From Planctomycetota bacterium (lineage in GTDB: Bacteria; Planctomycetota; Phycisphaerae; Phycisphaerales; UBA1924): a stretch of 37,600 bases of DNA. The translations under genes and the position numbers were made by a program. The stretch is taken from positions 1 to 37,600 of the forward strand of contig JAFEBN010000011.1 of NCBI GenBank assembly GCA_018242645.1, written 5' to 3'. Of this stretch, positions 1 through 8,542 are shown one piece after another. The notes under the pieces were generated by a model, which saw only the letters and a list, made by a program, of their open reading frames with translations, was not told where the DNA came from and did not search any database. How positions within the stretch are numbered: position 1 is the stretch's first letter; each line of letters begins with the position of its first letter.

Positions 1-710
1 CCACCGACCATCGCCCATCCCACGATATCCGGGTTCGCCGTCTGCACCTGCTGCACCAGTGCCGCAGCGTCGCTGGCGGTCTCCTTGGTGTAGTACACGT
101 CTTTGAGCGTGAAGCCCTTGTCCTTGAGGGTGGCCAGTTCGTCCTTCACGCCCTTCACGCGGGCGTTGAGATTCGTGGCGTTCTGGTTGCCCGACAGGAT
201 GGCGATTTTGCCGCCCTTGCCGCCCATGGACTTGGCGAGCTCGCGCATGACCGAGCGGCCGGCTTCTTCGTCGTTGATGCCGTAATAGGCGAGGCGCTTG
301 CTGGCGGGGATGTCGCTGTCGAACGTGATGACCACCACGCCGCGATCGATCGCGCTATTGACGGCAGCGGTGAGCACATTGGCGTCGCTCGCGCTGATCG
401 CGATGCCGTCAAAGCCCTGGCTGGCGAGCTGCTCGACGTACTGGGCCTGCTGCTGCGCGTCCTCGTTCACCGGCGTGCGCCACTCGACCTTGACATCGGC
501 GCCGAGCTTCTTGCTGAGGTCTTCACCGGCATCGAGCGCACCCGTGCGGGCCGCCTGGAAGACCGGGTTGCTCTGGCTCTTGGCGATCACGCCGATGCGG
601 TACGTCTTCTTCGGGGCCTCGCTCGCGCCCATCAAGGCGATGGCCGAAGCTCCGGCCAGGAGCAGCGCCGCGGCGCCGAGCAAACCCTTGCGTTGAAGCC
701 CGATCTTCAT
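1..710 (-). CDS. Sugar-type ABC transporter substrate-binding protein (partial)
   Basis: This is the N-terminal part (236 codons) of a periplasmic substrate-binding protein; its C-terminus lies beyond position 1. It begins MKIGLQRKG, followed by a hydrophobic signal segment, and the mature part starts near KKTYRIGVIAK. The order RIGVIAKSQSNPVFQAA, QGFDGIAISASD, GVVVITFDSD, YYGINDEEAG and IAILSGNQNA is the type I periplasmic binding protein pattern of the ribose/rhamnose/autoinducer-2 class (Peripla_BP_4). It would capture a sugar or related small ligand and pass it to an ABC permease. The ATG at 710 is chosen because AGGGG lies 8 bases upstream; an ATG at 714 is in another frame. The ribose-type permease at 4816-6123 could be its partner, but it is on the other strand, and no ATPase gene is visible. 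The ligand cannot be told from sequence. Confidence 0.9.
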   Translation of the reverse strand, partial: MKIGLQRKGLLGAAALLLAGASAIALMGASEAPKKTYRIGVIAKSQSNPVFQAARTGALDAGEDLSKKLGADVKVEWRTPVNEDAQQQAQYVEQLASQGFDGIAISASDANVLTAAVNSAIDRGVVVITFDSDIPASKRLAYYGINDEEAGRSVMRELAKSMGGKGGKIAILSGNQNATNLNARVKGVKDELATLKDKGFTLKDVYYTKETASDAAALVQQVQTANPDIVGWAMVG

Positions 711-775
711 GCATCAATCCCCTGAAAAATGCGAGCGGCGGATCGCCGTCGCGTGCGTGCTGTTCTGACGTGGAA

Positions 776-784
776 ATGGTATCA
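776..784 (-). promoter_or_regulatory. Candidate extended -10 promoter of the substrate-binding protein gene
   Basis: Read on the minus strand this is TGATACCAT, a TG-n-TAnnnT extended -10 pattern with no good -35 box. It would place the transcription start about 60 bases before the ATG at 710. It lies downstream of the terminator at 821-852, so the gene would have its own promoter. Judged by eye only. Confidence 0.35.
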
Positions 785-820
785 CAAACCGCCCCCGGCG
801 TCGGGGCATGGCACGTTCCC

Positions 821-852
821 GAAAGAAAAAGGGCCCGCCAAACGGCGGGCCC
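821..852 (-). terminator. Rho-independent terminator of the dockerin-repeat protein gene
   Basis: A 9-bp perfect stem GGGCCCGCC / GGCGGGCCC (831-839 with 844-852) has a 4-base loop. On the minus strand it is followed by TTTTTCTTTC. It sits 36 bases after the stop codon of the gene ending at 888, in the right orientation, and separates that gene from the substrate-binding protein gene. Confidence 0.85.
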
Positions 853-887
853 CGGAACGGTCTTGCGCAACTGCCGGTCGGATTCAA

Positions 888-3095
888 TTATTCCATGATG
901 TTCGGGCAGAGCAGGTCGTTGTAGGAACCGACGAAGATCACGAAGTCGGTGTCGTCCACGAATCCGTCGCCGTTCAGATCGCCCGTGTCATAGCGGAAGT
1001 CCGCGATGAGCAGGTCGTACTTGTTTGCGAAGATCACAAAGTCCGAGTCCTCGACCAGGCCGTCGCCATTGAAGTCGGCGGGGCAGCTCTGGAAGATGCG
1101 GACCCACTGCTTGCCGGCAACCGCCGAGAAGTCGACCTGGTTGGGGATGCCGACGTTGGCGCCCGGGGAGGTGCCGTAAGACGCCGGCACGCCGCCGATG
1201 ACCTGGTTGGTCACGTTGCCGCTGGATTCGATGAAGCCGGCGAGCTTGATGTCGCTGGTGCCGTCATAGCCGAGCTCGGCGAGGTCGATCGACCACTCGA
1301 GACCGGTGTTGACCGCGATCACATCATCCTCGGTGAAGGCCGCACCGCCGTTGGCGGAGGTCACGCCCGCGAGGTTCGACTGATCCATGCGCATCAGGAT
1401 GATGCCGGCCGAGGGCTTGGGCGTGCTGGGGTTGCCCGCGATCGAATTGCAAGGCTCGCCGACGTAGGCCGACATGAACTTGTGGCCAGCGTAGGGAGCA
1501 AAGTTGCCCTCGAGTTCGGTCTTGGTGCCGTCCTGCTCCTGGATGCCGATGAACGGCTCGGTCGTACCGCCCGGATAGCCCTGCAGGCCGTTGTACTTGA
1601 TCACGTCGTACTGCTGGCCGTTGCCGCCCGGAGCGAGCTTCGGGCCGCCGTCGAACATGCCGTAGTCGATGATGGCATCGCACACCGTCGCGCGACCGTT
1701 GGTGCGGAGCACCGTCGAGTGCGAGTAGTTGTCGACGTTGCCGCCGTTGGTGTAATCGATGAAGTAGGTCGGGCTGAAATCGCTGTCGAACTTCAGGCCG
1801 GGGTTGGTGCCGGTGCCGGGGCCGCCCATCGAATTCAGGTGGCCGAAGTCGAAGCCCGAGTTGTCGTTGCGGAGCTGGTTCTGGCCGAGCTCTTCGCCGC
1901 CCGGGGTCTGGAAGCCGCCGACATCGACGAACATGTTGATCTTCGAGTAGTCGGTCTTGATGTTGCCCGAGGTGAAGATGTACAGACGCTTGTTCAGCTT
2001 GTCGACGTAGCTGTAGAGGGCGTCAAATTCCGAACCGTTTGAAACGTTCTGGTTTCCGGCCGGGGGCGGGCAGAACGCGGGAACACCCAGAACGTTGGAG
2101 TTGTTAATGGTCGCGAGAATCGCGGGGGCGTCCACGGCGCCGCCGGTCAGCACGCCGTTGCTGGCGGCACCGGTGGAACCGCAGTAGTAGCCCGCGCCGC
2201 CGCCCGATCCGTCGTTGTTCGAGAGCTTGGCGTAATCGACGTAGAGCTGGAAGGGGCCGTCGCCGCAGTTGAGGCCGACCCAGTAGCTGGCGTTGAAACC
2301 GGTGTCGAAGGTGAGGCCGTTGTTGGTGCCGTCGTCACCCATGCGGATGAGATGGTTGCCGTCGCCGCCCACGGCCGGGTTGTCGGCGCGAAGGCGGTTC
2401 TGGCCCTGCGCGCTGCCTGTGTCGAAGAAGATCTCGAGGGTGTTGTGGTTCGACTCGAGGTTGCCGGTGAAGAACATGTACAGCACGCCGCCCGCGATGC
2501 GGACGTAACCGCCGTCGATTTCCGAGCCGCCGGCGTAATCCACCGTGCCGCCGACCGCGTCACCGAAGCCGGTGCGGGCCGACTGCTGGAAGCGGGTCGT
2601 CCAACCCGAGGAGTCACGCGTGCCATCGATCACGGGGGCCGTGCCCGAGGCCGCGAGGTTGACCGTGAAGAACTGGTTGCCCGCGGCCCGCGTGTCGGTC
2701 GCGAGGTTGATCGCGCGCGTCTCGCCGAAGTTGGCGGGCTGGGCGAGTTCGCCCGCGACGCCGACCAGCGAGGTGCCGCTGAAGTGGTTGGAGGCGAAGC
2801 TGCCGTCCTGGTTGTTGATGAAGGCCGTCACGCGGAGCGTGGTGGGATTGCCCAGGGCCGACAGCGGAATCGCGAGCTCGATACCCGTCGTCACCGTGTT
2901 GACCGTGGCGCCGTTCAGCGTGTTCTTATCGCAGTTGATGACGTTGTTGTCGCCGGCATTGGTCGGGATCAGGTTGACCCAACGCGGATTGCCGTACGCA
3001 GGCTTCTTCACGCCCGTGATTGACAGGGGCTGGGCAACGGCAAGGCCGCTCATGCCCGCGAGAATCAGGGCGGAGGCAAGGAAACGCTGACGCAT
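888..3095 (-). CDS. Secreted protein with internal repeats and C-terminal dockerin-type repeats
   Basis: The protein has 735 residues and begins with a clear Sec signal peptide (MRQRFLASAL to AVA|Q near residue 21). The last 65 residues hold two calcium-binding dockerin type I-like repeats, DFNGDGLVEDSDFVIF (about 674-689) and DLNGDGFVDDTDFVIF (about 706-721). The middle shows an internal duplication: residues 189-275 and 354-446 share GSE-D, LY-F-(T/S)GN, GQN-LR-DN, GTN-GL-FD and a tyrosine-rich end. Segments 70-110 and 597-635 also resemble each other (TGIELAIPLSALG, TGLEWSIDLAELG). The modules look like an extracellular beta-sandwich, possibly carbohydrate-binding, but I do not recognise the family. 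The ATG at 3095 is supported by GAGGGAG about 10 bases upstream, and a terminator follows at 821-852. Secretion and Ca binding are well supported; the biological role is unknown. Confidence 0.85.
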   Translation of the reverse strand: MRQRFLASALILAGMSGLAVAQPLSITGVKKPAYGNPRWVNLIPTNAGDNNVINCDKNTLNGATVNTVTTGIELAIPLSALGNPTTLRVTAFINNQDGSFASNHFSGTSLVGVAGELAQPANFGETRAINLATDTRAAGNQFFTVNLAASGTAPVIDGTRDSSGWTTRFQQSARTGFGDAVGGTVDYAGGSEIDGGYVRIAGGVLYMFFTGNLESNHNTLEIFFDTGSAQGQNRLRADNPAVGGDGNHLIRMGDDGTNNGLTFDTGFNASYWVGLNCGDGPFQLYVDYAKLSNNDGSGGGAGYYCGSTGAASNGVLTGGAVDAPAILATINNSNVLGVPAFCPPPAGNQNVSNGSEFDALYSYVDKLNKRLYIFTSGNIKTDYSKINMFVDVGGFQTPGGEELGQNQLRNDNSGFDFGHLNSMGGPGTGTNPGLKFDSDFSPTYFIDYTNGGNVDNYSHSTVLRTNGRATVCDAIIDYGMFDGGPKLAPGGNGQQYDVIKYNGLQGYPGGTTEPFIGIQEQDGTKTELEGNFAPYAGHKFMSAYVGEPCNSIAGNPSTPKPSAGIILMRMDQSNLAGVTSANGGAAFTEDDVIAVNTGLEWSIDLAELGYDGTSDIKLAGFIESSGNVTNQVIGGVPASYGTSPGANVGIPNQVDFSAVAGKQWVRIFQSCPADFNGDGLVEDSDFVIFANKYDLLIADFRYDTGDLNGDGFVDDTDFVIFVGSYNDLLCPNIME

Positions 3096-3642
3096 CTTGG
3101 AATACTCCCTCAAAAAACTCCGGAAACCCGCTGCGCGGCCCGGTCGCCGCGTGCGGCAAAAGGCGCAGAAACAGCCCAAGCAATACCGGGCTGAACTGTT
3201 TCTGACACCGTTTTCAAGTGTACCACAAACCTCCTTTGACCGGCACTTGTTCGCGCCCAAATGCCGTTCTTTTCACGATTTCCGCGTTTTTGCCCGTTTT
3301 AGGGCCTGACCCCCAGGTCCGATTCGAACGGCCTGTGCGAGGCCACGCGCGACGCCCTCTGTCACGCTTGCGCCCGGGCAGTTTTCGTTAAGACTTTGCA
3401 AAGCCGAATCGAGGCGCTGGCAGCGCATTCCAGAGCCTGCAGGGGAATCCCCCGCACCGGTTCTCAGGAGTGTTCCATATTCAATGAAACACGGCTTGAC
3501 GCTCTTTCACTTTGCCGTTAGTTTGCCTCCGGGAAAAGGGATACGACGGACGGATTCTGTCGTATGGATTGCAAGCGTTTCACGAGGTAGCGCGGCCCGT
3601 TCGGGCTTTTCCGCCGCCCGTTGTGTCAGAAGGACCGACCTG
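3096..3642. other. Divergent intergenic region
   Basis: This 547-base gap separates the minus-strand dockerin-repeat gene from the plus-strand pseudopilin gene, so it must hold promoters for both. A plausible plus-strand promoter is listed separately. The reading frame of the pseudopilin gene is open back to an ATG at 3484, but that start has only a distant AGGAG (14 bases) and would give an improbably long leader. I see no RNA gene or large repeat here. Confidence 0.6.
3496..3524 (+). promoter_or_regulatory. Candidate sigma70-type promoter for the pseudopilin gene
   Basis: TTGACG (3496-3501) and TAGTTT (3519-3524) are separated by 17 bases. The -35 is good and the -10 matches only at the key T, A and last T. 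Transcription would start about 110 bases before the ATG at 3643. By-eye match only. Confidence 0.3.
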
Positions 3643-4698
3643 ATGCCAGGCACTCTCCCGTCGTTCACCGAGCGCTCTCCTGCGCCGGCATTTTCGCCTG
3701 TGTCCGCCAACCACTCCCGTCGCGGCTTCACGCTGATCGAGTTGCTGGTGGTCATCGCGATTATCGCGCTGCTCATCGGGATCTTGCTTCCGGCGCTCGG
3801 AAAAGCCCGCAATTCAGCCCGAACGATGAAGTGTCTCTCCAACGTCAAATCCATGGCGACGAGTCTCGCGCTCTACGCCGGTGAGTACAAGAGCTGGTAT
3901 CCCGTCGTGCCGGTGGCAAATTCGGGCGAGTCGGAAACGGATATGGACAAAGAGGACGCCGCTCACAACAAGAAACGCTGGGGTCGCCAGCACAAGTACG
4001 GCGGGCTCGCCGGTTTTTTCACTTTGAATCAGCAAGGCCAGGGCGGCCCGGACAACACCTCCGCCATTTGTTATGTGCGAAAGCGATTCGGGCAGCCTGA
4101 TCCGTTCTATAGCGACCGCGTGACAAAGCCCGTGCTCGCCAAGTACATGGACGGCTTCGGGGCTCTCATTTGCCCGTCGGACCGCGAGGACCGCCGATAT
4201 TCCTATCACCTCGCGACTTCCGATTTTTGGGACGGGAACAAGGATTACTACATGGGCGCACCCGCAGCGAACTCCGTGTATGTTCCGAAGGTGCCTTCGA
4301 CCGTTGATGAGATCGCGGCGTACAACCTCAGCTATATGTATTACGCGGGCTTTAAGACGGATGAACCCAACGTCGTTTCCGCCGTGCCAATCTGGGGCGA
4401 CGACACCAACGGCCCGGATGTCGGAACGCTCGCGTTTTACAACAGCGGCAACAACAAGGGTGCAGACAACGGATACCTGGGCGCTCAGTCGATCGGCCCC
4501 AATTACTACGGCAAAGTGGACAACCACGGTCGTGATGGCGGAAACTTCATGTTCTCCGATGGGCACGGCGAGTTGATCAACGGAAACATCCAGTCGACAT
4601 TCTTCGACCCGATGACCTCCGGCAAAGCGGTCAATACCGCGCGCAACGTCAACGCCATCCTCCCGTATCGAAGCAACTGGATCCAGGCCGTCGACTAA
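3643..4698 (+). CDS. Type II secretion pseudopilin-like protein with H-x-DG end motif
   Basis: The protein has 351 residues. It has a 28-residue polar leader ending SRRG, then [18 protein letters not shown], the prepilin peptidase cleavage and methylation site followed by the hydrophobic assembly helix. The next segment, [13 protein letters not shown], is the form common in planctomycete pseudopilins. The C-terminus has [15 protein letters not shown], close to the H-x9-DG motif of the planctomycete group but with ten residues between H and D. The start at 3643 has AAGGA 8 bases upstream. Such proteins are exported to the inner membrane, cut after G and can assemble into short pilus-like fibres; planctomycetes carry many copies whose exact jobs are unknown. 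A second member lies at 6470-7570. Family membership is firm; the function is inferred. Confidence 0.9.
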   Translation: MPGTLPSFTERSPAPAFSPVSANHSRRGFTLIELLVVIAIIALLIGILLPALGKARNSARTMKCLSNVKSMATSLALYAGEYKSWYPVVPVANSGESETDMDKEDAAHNKKRWGRQHKYGGLAGFFTLNQQGQGGPDNTSAICYVRKRFGQPDPFYSDRVTKPVLAKYMDGFGALICPSDREDRRYSYHLATSDFWDGNKDYYMGAPAANSVYVPKVPSTVDEIAAYNLSYMYYAGFKTDEPNVVSAVPIWGDDTNGPDVGTLAFYNSGNNKGADNGYLGAQSIGPNYYGKVDNHGRDGGNFMFSDGHGELINGNIQSTFFDPMTSGKAVNTARNVNAILPYRSNWIQAVD

Positions 4699-4815
4699 GG
4701 GGACAACGCGGGGGACGCGGCGCTTTCCGCTCCGCAGAAGCGACGTCATTCTTCGGTTGTTTCATCCTCCGAATTGCTGGCTCGATCCGCCCGCCACCTG
4801 CTACGCTAACGCCCC

Positions 4816-6123
4816 TTGACACCCCCACGGGAACAACATTCCTCGCTGATCCGCCGTCTTTTTCGCGCGCAGGAATCCGGGCTGATTCTCGTCATCCTCC
4901 TGCTTGCCGCGATTCTAACGGTCCGAGGCGGGACCAAGCCGGGCGACATCCTCCGGATTGCTCTGCCCCAAGGAACGACCACCGACGATTCCTCGGGCAC
5001 GCTGGTTATTACCACGCCTGATGACGCTCCGCTCAAAGCCGTTCGTGCGGCTCTTGGCGAAGCGATTTCCGGGAGCGCCAACGTGCGCATCGTTTCGGGT
5101 TCGACCAAGCTCGAGGCACTCAGCGCCAGCAATCCCCGCGTCATCGATGGGGCCAGCGGACCCACGCTGCTCATCTCCCGTTCCGAAAGCAAGTTTCTCA
5201 ACACGCAGAACCTGGTGTTGCTGGCGACACAGGCCAGTTTTATCGCGGTCATGGCGGTCGGAATGACCGCAGTCATCATCCTGGGCGGGATCGACCTCTC
5301 CGTCGGCTCGATCTACGGACTCGCGGCCGTCATCGGCGCCTTCGCACTTCAAGCTCTTCAATTGCGGGCGCTGGGTCCGGATGCCAACTCCCTCAACGCC
5401 GCGGCTGGTGGAGCCCCCTGGTGGGCCGCCATTCCCGTCGGCATCGGCGTCTGCTGCCTGGTGGGAGCCCTGTGCGGCGGCATCAGCGGGTCGATGATTG
5501 TCGGGCTGCGGGTGCATCCGTTCATCATCACGCTGGGCATGATGGCCATGCTCAGCGGCCTGGTCTTCGTGCTGACCCGGGGCCAATCGATCACGGGCTT
5601 CCCCGAAGCATTCACCAAAGGCTTCATGAAAATGCCCGCCGGCAACGTCTATCCGGTGCCGGTGATCATCATGATCCTGACCATGTTCGCCGGCATGTTC
5701 GTGCTCAGCCAGACCGTGCTCGGACGACGGATCTTCGCCATCGGCGGCAACGAAATCGCGGCCAAGTACGCGGGCATCCCCGTCGGCGGCGTCAAGATCA
5801 TCGTCTACATTGTCAGCGGCGCCCTCGCAGGCCTGTCCGCCGCGATGTATCTCGGGTATTACGGTGCCGCCGCTCCCGGTGCCGGCCAGGGCTATGAACT
5901 GGACGTGATCGCCGCGGCCGTCATCGGCGGCGCATCGCTTTCCGGGGGCCGGGGTTCGGCGTTTGGAGCTGTGCTCGGTGCCTTGCTGGTGCAGATGATC
6001 GGCAACGGCATGCTCGTGCTCGACATCGATCAGAGCTACACCCAGATCGTCAAAGGGGCCGCGATCGTGGTGGCTGTGGTGCTGGATCAGGCGAAAGCCC
6101 GACTCACCCCGGGCGCTCGATAA
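4816..6123 (+). CDS. Ribose-type ABC transporter permease with an extra N-terminal segment
   Basis: This 435-residue integral membrane protein belongs to the BPD_transp_2 (RbsC-like) permease family. The family core starts at FLNTQNLVLLA (about 127) and contains VGMTAVIILGGIDLSVGS (about 148-165), IVGLRVHPFIITLGMMAML, a GRRIFAIGGNEIAAKYAGI segment and the GGASLSGGRGS loop near the end, all usual for these sugar permeases. Residues 22-36 form the first membrane helix. About 90 residues (37-126) of mostly polar sequence then precede the FLNTQNL motif, where relatives have only a short link. The only start after the in-frame TAA at 4807 that keeps the first helix is TTG at 4816, and no clear ribosome-binding site precedes it, so the start is uncertain. 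No ABC ATPase gene is adjacent; the substrate-binding protein at 1-710 may be its partner. Confidence 0.88.
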   Translation: MTPPREQHSSLIRRLFRAQESGLILVILLLAAILTVRGGTKPGDILRIALPQGTTTDDSSGTLVITTPDDAPLKAVRAALGEAISGSANVRIVSGSTKLEALSASNPRVIDGASGPTLLISRSESKFLNTQNLVLLATQASFIAVMAVGMTAVIILGGIDLSVGSIYGLAAVIGAFALQALQLRALGPDANSLNAAAGGAPWWAAIPVGIGVCCLVGALCGGISGSMIVGLRVHPFIITLGMMAMLSGLVFVLTRGQSITGFPEAFTKGFMKMPAGNVYPVPVIIMILTMFAGMFVLSQTVLGRRIFAIGGNEIAAKYAGIPVGGVKIIVYIVSGALAGLSAAMYLGYYGAAAPGAGQGYELDVIAAAVIGGASLSGGRGSAFGAVLGALLVQMIGNGMLVLDIDQSYTQIVKGAAIVVAVVLDQAKARLTPGAR

Positions 6124-6410
6124 GCCGCGAAAGCGTCGAAGGGACCTCACGAGGAGCGATGCCCCCGGCGGACCGGCGAGCCGTTCGTATCCCCTGCACA
6201 GATACCTGAACGCGATCTCCCTTCCCCACATCAACCCGACCGACGATGGATCTGCCCGAGAAGCTCGCTTGCGGCGCATCGCGTCGAAGCCATGCTCCTG
6301 CTCCGCGACCTCCGGCGTCGAGGCATCTTCGGTGATCACGAGCCAGCTGTGTGCGAGGCAAAGAAAAGCACGCCGCCCTTGCGCAGGCTCGTCTCAGGCT
6401 TGGTCGGTTC
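6124..6410. other. Intergenic region with no supported gene
   Basis: This gap lies between the permease stop and the terminator of the minus-strand pseudopilin gene. Short open frames exist on both strands, but none has a ribosome-binding site, a recognisable motif or a plausible length. One plus-strand frame around 6270-6400 (MLLLRDLRRRGIF) could be a decayed gene tail, but this is weak. Confidence 0.5.
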
Positions 6411-6440
6411 GAAAAAAAGCGGCGGGTTCTCACCCGCCGC
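6411..6440 (-). terminator. Rho-independent terminator of the second pseudopilin gene
   Basis: A perfect 9-bp stem GCGGCGGGT / ACCCGCCGC (6419-6427 with 6432-6440) has a 4-base loop. On the minus strand it is followed directly by a run of seven T. It begins 29 bases after the stop codon of the gene ending at 6470. Confidence 0.9.
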
Positions 6441-6469
6441 CTTCTTCAGGTTCAAATGCCGGAGCTGAA

Positions 6470-7570
6470 TCAGTCGAACCAGAGCTTGCTGAGCTGGATG
6501 GCATCGACATTGCCCGACTGGGCGTTGGGCGTCATCCAGGTCAGGGCGCCGCCCTGGTTGCCCCAGCAGCGGAGGTAGTTGTTGCGGCGAACGTTGACGT
6601 TGTTCGCCTTGATGTCGTCATCGTTCTTGGCGGTGTACGACGCACCGGTCGTGTTCGTCTGAGCCGACTCGTCTTCGTTGGCGAAGAGGTTGTCGTACTT
6701 CAGCGGGGGGTTGCCGGTGGTCACGCCCGGGTAGAGGATGGGCATGTTGTCCGGGTCGGGCTTGGTCTCGAAAGCGACCGAGTTGTCGTTGCGAGCCACG
6801 TTTCCTTCCCAAGCGGAACGCGAACCGTGGATGAGCAGTGTGTTGGAGGCGTTGGCGACGAGGTCGCTGTTGGCGCCACGCATATCGCCGTTGTCGGCAA
6901 GAGCCCAGCTGCCGTTGGAAGCGTTGTACCACGGGCCGCGGTTGCCAAGCACCGCCTGCGTCGCATCAAACGTGCTCGACCACAGCGAACGGCGCGCGCC
7001 GTACGGCATGACGAACGCATAGGAGCAGCCGCCGACCGGGGTCAGGTTACCGGCGCCCGGGGTGCCTTCATCGCCGCCCTTTTCGTTGGGGTAAGCGGCA
7101 AAGGACGGGTCGCAGATCGCCTGGGTCTTCTTGGTCGCGTCCTTGACAGCGTCAGGCTTGCTGAACTGGTAGTACGGGTTGGCCTTGATGCTGCCGTTGA
7201 CTTCGGCCGGGCTGACCAGAATTTCGGTGCCGAAGGCGCCGTTGTAGATCAGCATCGACATCATGTAACGGGGCAGGTCCTTGTAGAACTTGTTCTTGGA
7301 GTTGTTGCCCGAGGTGTCGATCTTGGTGCCGTTCACGTAGATCGTGTCGTTGAGGTCGATCGAGCTCGGGAGGGGGTAGTTGTCCTGGTTCTGACCGGCC
7401 CAGGTCACCATGGACTGGTGCACGGAGCGGACCTGCGTGCCGTCCTTGATCTGACGGGCGGCGGCGCGGGCCTTGCCGAGGGCGGGGAGCAGGATGCCGA
7501 TGAGCAGGGCGATGATCGCGATCACGACCAGCAGCTCGATCAGCGTGAATGCCGACTTACGAGACTTCAT
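6470..7570 (-). CDS. Type II secretion pseudopilin-like protein, short leader
   Basis: The protein has 366 residues. The leader is only MKSRKSA, followed by [18 protein letters not shown] and [13 protein letters not shown], the same start as the protein at 3643-4698. The residue before the cleavage site is A, not the usual G; prepilin peptidases often tolerate this, but it may slow processing. The remaining 310 residues are a polar, extracytoplasmic part rich in N, D, G and S that I do not recognise beyond the family; the H-x-DG end motif is absent. The ATG at 7570 is secure, with AGGAG 8 bases upstream. The gene stands alone with a strong terminator at 6411-6440 and a 500-base leader region. 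It is probably an exported, membrane-anchored or fibre-forming surface protein. Confidence 0.9.
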   Translation of the reverse strand: MKSRKSAFTLIELLVVIAIIALLIGILLPALGKARAAARQIKDGTQVRSVHQSMVTWAGQNQDNYPLPSSIDLNDTIYVNGTKIDTSGNNSKNKFYKDLPRYMMSMLIYNGAFGTEILVSPAEVNGSIKANPYYQFSKPDAVKDATKKTQAICDPSFAAYPNEKGGDEGTPGAGNLTPVGGCSYAFVMPYGARRSLWSSTFDATQAVLGNRGPWYNASNGSWALADNGDMRGANSDLVANASNTLLIHGSRSAWEGNVARNDNSVAFETKPDPDNMPILYPGVTTGNPPLKYDNLFANEDESAQTNTTGASYTAKNDDDIKANNVNVRRNNYLRCWGNQGGALTWMTPNAQSGNVDAIQLSKLWFD

Positions 7571-8071
7571 GTTCGAAACTCCTGAGCGGTTCAACCCTGT
7601 GTTGTGGTGGGTTTTCCGCTCGCGTTCTGCGACGACCGACTTGACGACGTGCCGCGGCCGCCCGAAGGCGCCGCAAAAACCGTCTCGCCAGCGAAACCGT
7701 GCCCCCGCGGCGGGTCGTCCGAGTCCCGCGCGAGCACCGTTTTCCGGCTTCCAGATTGTCGGCAGGTCGCTCACGCCCCGAATCAAGCGAGCGGGCGGAA
7801 CAAGTCGGGGTGCAAGACCCCAGATGAGAACGCCGTGGAAAAACTTCCAACCGGTGCAGATCAGATGTCCGATCGAGGACTCCTGACGCGTGCGTCCTGC
7901 CAGTCGAGTTGTCAGACCGTGCCCGAAGGCCCGGCCGCACCACAAAGGTACGTCACCCGATTCGGGCGTCAAGCAAAACGGTTCCCGCGAGTTATGAGTA
8001 CGCTCAAATCTTGAAAACCTTTTCGCTTCTCCTGCCTCCGCAGGTGACGAGCATCCAAACGGAAACCGATC
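7571..8071. other. Divergent intergenic region, 500 bases
   Basis: This gap separates the minus-strand pseudopilin gene and the plus-strand RidA-family gene. It holds one candidate minus-strand promoter (listed). If that promoter is used, the pseudopilin transcript has an untranslated leader of about 370 bases, long enough for a regulatory RNA structure. I could not match a known riboswitch class or RNA gene. Open frames here lack ribosome-binding sites and motifs. Confidence 0.5.
7945..7972 (-). promoter_or_regulatory. Candidate promoter for the second pseudopilin gene
   Basis: On the minus strand TTGACG (7972-7967) is followed after 16 bases by TACCTT (7950-7945). The -35 fits well and the -10 is partial. 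The distance to the ATG at 7570 is about 370 bases. By-eye match only. Confidence 0.3.
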
Positions 8072-8533
8072 ATGCCAACCCCTGAACAGCGACTCGCCGA
8101 GCTGGGCATCCAGCTCCCCCCCGCCGTCCCGCCCGTTGCGGCCTACATCCCCGTCCGCATCGCCAAAGGCATGGCGTTCGTGGCCGGCCAGATCCCGATG
8201 CGCGACGGCAAGCTGATCGCCCAGGGCATCGTGCCCTCGCAAGTCCCCCCCGCTACCGCTGTTGAATGCGCCCGGCAGTGCGCGGTCAACGCGCTCGCCG
8301 CGCTCAAGGCCGAGCTGGGCGAACTCGCCCGCATCAAGCAGATCGTCCGCGTGGGGGTCTTCGTCGCCTGCACGCCCGAGTTCATCGACCACCCGCAGAT
8401 CGCCAACGGCGCGAGCGAGTTCCTGCAGCAGGTCTTCGGCGAAGCCGGCAAGCACGCCCGCGCAGCGGTCGGCGCACCGAGCCTCCCGCGGGGAGCGCCG
8501 GTGGAAGTGGAGTTGGTTTGCGAACTCACCTGA
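8072..8533 (+). CDS. RidA (YjgF/UK114) family protein
   Basis: The protein has 153 residues and is cytoplasmic. It belongs to the RidA superfamily, whose archetype hydrolyses reactive 2-aminoacrylate and other enamines and imines released by PLP enzymes. Matching features are GMAFVAGQIPMRDGKLI, the alternating hydrophobic segment KQIVRVGVFVACTPEF, and the end HARAAVGAPSLPRGAPVEVE, where the R of ARAAVG corresponds to the family's substrate-binding arginine. It is longer than RidA itself (about 128 residues) because of an extra N-terminal 25 residues (MPTPEQRLAELGIQLPPAVP), as in several RidA subgroups, so the true substrate is uncertain. The ATG at 8072 has only a weak purine-rich site upstream. 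Its stop lies 9 bases from the stop of the convergent acyl-CoA synthetase gene, leaving no room for a terminator. Confidence 0.88.
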   Translation: MPTPEQRLAELGIQLPPAVPPVAAYIPVRIAKGMAFVAGQIPMRDGKLIAQGIVPSQVPPATAVECARQCAVNALAALKAELGELARIKQIVRVGVFVACTPEFIDHPQIANGASEFLQQVFGEAGKHARAAVGAPSLPRGAPVEVELVCELT

Positions 8534-8542
8534 ACGCGGCGT

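Noticed and set aside
729..2042. Long plus-strand open frame opposite the dockerin-repeat gene
   Set aside because: It is antisense to a well-supported gene with a signal peptide, a ribosome-binding site and a terminator. Its protein is a low-complexity V/A/R/E-rich sequence with no motif.
4915..6339. 474-codon minus-strand frame opposite the ABC permease
   Set aside because: His/Asp-rich composition is typical of the antisense of GC-rich membrane protein genes; there are no motifs, and the permease on the other strand is certain.
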